From: a virus
Length of the DNA stretch: 43,510 bases
Virus record (IMG/VR): IMGVR_UViG_3300018411_000037
Span: 1-43,510 of that record
Direction: 5' to 3' (one strand)
Of this stretch, positions 41,999 through 43,510 are shown one piece after another. Position 1 is the first letter of the stretch; the number at the start of each line of letters is the position of its first letter. Under the pieces are notes generated by a model. The model saw only the letters and a list, made by a program, of their open reading frames with translations. It searched no databases and was not told where the DNA came from. The translations under genes were made by a program, and so were the position numbers.

Positions 41999-42505
41999 AT
42001 GTTAAAGTTAGCAAATAATTATGAAGACCAGATAGCCGAAGCAATGGTGGAAACATGGTATGATGATAAATATAAATTTTATCATTATTCGAATTACCGA
42101 ACAGAATTTAAGCTTCCAGACGGTGACTGGGATGGCCGACATTTTGTCTCGGTTGATAGTGACGATAACTTAATCGGTTATATCTGTTACGAAGTATGCA
42201 GGCCCAGCGACGTCATCGATGGATTCTGTGCAATTAACTTTACAAACAACAAGGCAACATTCGGAAAAGACCTTGCTCAAGTAATCGATGATATCTTTTG
42301 TAAGTTCAATCATAACAAAGTAGAGTTTAATGTTGTTATTGGTAATCCAATTGAGAAAAGCTACGACCGCATCGTTCACAAGTGCGGCGGCAGAATCGTT
42401 GGAGTTCGCCGGGAACATACCGTCTTAATCGATAATCAACATTATGACGACAAGCTTTATGAAATATTAAGACATGACTATCTTAAAGCAATGCCGATAA
42501 GATAG
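41999..42505 (+). CDS. GNAT-like acetyltransferase
   Basis: A 168-residue protein with a GNAT fold pattern. It has an N-terminal helix (EDQIAEAMVETWYDD) and a central strand pair (RHFVSVDSDDNLIGYICYEV) where GNAT proteins expose the acyl-acceptor side. A segment then follows leading to KSYDRIVHKCGGRIVGVRRE, which resembles the end of the fold, where the next residue finds its partner aromatic after A-x-x-Y-x-x-x-G-F-type elements. The classical Q/RxxGxG/A acetyl-CoA loop is not clear, so it could be a divergent or non-catalytic member. It lies six bases after nrdG. The substrate is unknown. Confidence 0.5.
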   Translation: MLKLANNYEDQIAEAMVETWYDDKYKFYHYSNYRTEFKLPDGDWDGRHFVSVDSDDNLIGYICYEVCRPSDVIDGFCAINFTNNKATFGKDLAQVIDDIFCKFNHNKVEFNVVIGNPIEKSYDRIVHKCGGRIVGVRREHTVLIDNQHYDDKLYEILRHDYLKAMPIR

Positions 42506-42518
42506 TGAGGCAAAACAC

Positions 42519-42580
42519 GCTTTTACTACACTAAGAATTTCGTTAGTGTAGTAAAAGCTAAAACACTACACTAACGGAGG
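42519..42580 (+). promoter_or_regulatory. Two mutually exclusive hairpins next to a ribosome binding site
   Basis: GCTTTTACTACACTAA (42519-42534) and TTAGTGTAGTAAAAGC (42543-42558) form a perfect 16-bp stem around GAATTTCG. The sequence ACTACACTAACG occurs again at 42565-42576 and is the exact complement of CGTTAGTGTAGT (42541-42552). The middle strand can therefore pair either upstream (16 bp) or downstream (12 bp). The downstream hairpin reaches the first G of the ribosome site GGAGG (42576-42580) of the gene at 42588. There is no T-run, so this is not an ordinary terminator. Regulatory function is inferred. Confidence 0.6.
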
Positions 42581-42587
42581 ATTAATA

Positions 42588-42980
42588 ATGTCAAATAATT
42601 TTATTCAAGGACTATACGAAGCAGCAAAATCAGATAGCAGCGTTGACCCAATCACAGGCGTTCCTAAATTTGATGAACAAAAACTAAGACGAAAACTTGA
42701 TGCCAATAAAAAACTGGGCAGCCGGAACAGAGATATCTTTGCCAGTGGCGAACGACGATTCAAAACTTGTCCTCGGTATAACCCCTGTCCTATTTGTGAT
42801 AAATGTCAAAATAAAGCCAGCCATTTATATGACTCATGCCGGGAATGTAAGATTCCTATTTGCACACACACTTACGAAGACCGAGACCGAATGATTAAGC
42901 GCAGTAACTTTTCGATACCGGTAACCGAAGAAGTAATGGACGCCATTAAAGAATTAGCCCATACTGTCACCAATGGTTGA
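42588..42980 (+). CDS. Cysteine-rich (probable zinc-binding) protein, unknown
   Basis: A 130-residue protein. The core holds at least eight Cys in closely spaced pairs: CPRYNPCPICDKC, then SCRECKIPICTH. This is typical of a two-zinc structural finger. The N-terminus is charged and helical (FDEQKLRRKLDANKKLGSRN), and the C-terminus is a helix (PVTEEVMDAIKELAHTV). No enzyme motif is seen. GGAGG at 42576-42580 and the alternative hairpins described above suggest that its translation is controlled. It overlaps the next gene by eight bases, suggesting that both are made together. Confidence 0.6.
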   Translation: MSNNFIQGLYEAAKSDSSVDPITGVPKFDEQKLRRKLDANKKLGSRNRDIFASGERRFKTCPRYNPCPICDKCQNKASHLYDSCRECKIPICTHTYEDRDRMIKRSNFSIPVTEEVMDAIKELAHTVTNG

Positions 42981-43510
42981 AATACAGAGTCAATGGTCTG
43001 CCGACATAAAAGGGGAGGGTATAGTTAACCAATTCTTAAATGATTTCCTTTATAGTCGGACAGGTCGGTCATTTCAAACCATCACTGACAAAAACCAGCA
43101 ATTTAGAGGCGTAGATACAAAAATGACTCTTTTTAATGGCCGGGTCATTTCAATCGATGAAAAATGCCAACTTAATCGACTCAACCAAACACCGACAACG
43201 CAATGTTTAGAACTCGGGTTCTATAACGATGCAGGCATTTATCGTAATGGATGGTTTGCAAAAAATACAGATACTGAATATTATTTGTTCACATGGATTC
43301 CAAAATGCAGAGCTAAAAACAAATACAATCTTACTTATGATTCAATCGATGAAGTGGCAGCAATGCTGGTCTCTAAAAAGAAACTCGAAGACCATTTAAA
43401 AAAGACATTTAATATCGACAAAGAAACACTTAGGTTTCCGATTGCAAAAATGATTTGCAATAATCATCATGAACAGAAAATAAATAACAGCGGGAAAAAG
43501 ACAAATTATG
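42973..43510 (+). CDS. PD-(D/E)XK-like nuclease, partial (runs off the window)
   Basis: An open frame of 179 codons from ATG 42973, with no stop before the window ends. The early part (DIKGEGIVNQFLNDFLYSRT) leads to FRGVDTKMTLFNG followed by GRVISIDEKCQLN. This spacing of an Asp, a strand, then D-E-x-x-Q/K is the pattern of PD-(D/E)XK nuclease-fold proteins: VD as the first acid and DEK as the ExK-type pair. Phage proteins of this type with DEK...QL are usually annotated as hypothetical. The C-terminal part carries Cys and His residues (MICNNHHEQK). The start overlaps the preceding gene by eight bases without its own ribosome site, implying coupling. The end of the gene and its true length are unknown. 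Confidence 0.5.
   Translation, partial: MVEIQSQWSADIKGEGIVNQFLNDFLYSRTGRSFQTITDKNQQFRGVDTKMTLFNGRVISIDEKCQLNRLNQTPTTQCLELGFYNDAGIYRNGWFAKNTDTEYYLFTWIPKCRAKNKYNLTYDSIDEVAAMLVSKKKLEDHLKKTFNIDKETLRFPIAKMICNNHHEQKINNSGKKTNY

Noticed and set aside
42519-42558. Rho-independent terminator after the acetyltransferase-like gene
   Set aside because: The stem is perfect, but no T-run follows on either strand, and a competing partner lies downstream. It was listed as a regulatory structure instead.
1-43510. CRISPR arrays, integrase or attachment sites, tRNA genes
   Set aside because: No regularly spaced repeats, no recombinase motifs and no tRNA-like cloverleaf were found on reading.

Overview
This window comes from the genome of a large tailed bacteriophage with a contractile tail (myovirus type). 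The baseplate genes at the left end are of the gpV/gp25/gpJ type, and every supported gene lies on the + strand in tightly packed, often overlapping operons with strong GGAGG-type ribosome binding sites. The AT-rich sequence, frequent TTG/GTG starts and a class III (anaerobic, oxygen-sensitive) ribonucleotide reductase point to a low-GC Gram-positive (Firmicutes-like) host that grows without oxygen. No host or named phage relative can be fixed from the sequence alone. No integrase, repressor, tRNA, rRNA or CRISPR array was seen. || Region 1 (1-5443): baseplate assembly. A gpV/spike-like protein, a gp25-like wedge protein and a J-like wedge protein surround an unexpected Kelch-repeat gene. They are followed by a second wedge-like protein, an Ig-domain protein and a small SH3-like protein. 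|| Region 2 (5457-14893): two giant virion proteins of 1943 and 1197 residues. The first carries fibronectin III, von Willebrand A and Ig-like modules. A terminator-like hairpin follows at 14925-14948. || Region 3 (14970-30741): tail-fibre and receptor-binding cluster. One gene appears to need a +1 ribosomal frameshift at CCC-TAG. A pair of paralogous fibres follows, one with an inserted lectin-like domain, and then four further paralogous fibre proteins around an Ig-repeat protein. The region ends with a terminator. || Region 4 (30871-43510): a near-consensus host-type promoter (TTGACA-N17-TAATAT) opens a DNA replication and nucleotide module. It holds a candidate Rad52-like annealing protein, an archaeo-eukaryotic-type primase, dUTPase, a DnaB-type helicase, a DUF1599 protein, anaerobic ribonucleotide reductase (nrdD) and its activase (nrdG). 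These are followed by an acetyltransferase-like protein, a Cys-rich protein and a partial PD-(D/E)XK-like nuclease gene. || The nrdD gene is the most heavily parasitised locus: two inteins and a group I intron carrying a GIY-YIG endonuclease interrupt it. Each intein sits immediately before a cysteine expected to be catalytic. With the three elements removed, the parts give a 713-residue NrdD. || At whole-window scale, reading by eye found no GATC and no CGCG tetranucleotide anywhere, which suggests strong selection by host restriction systems.
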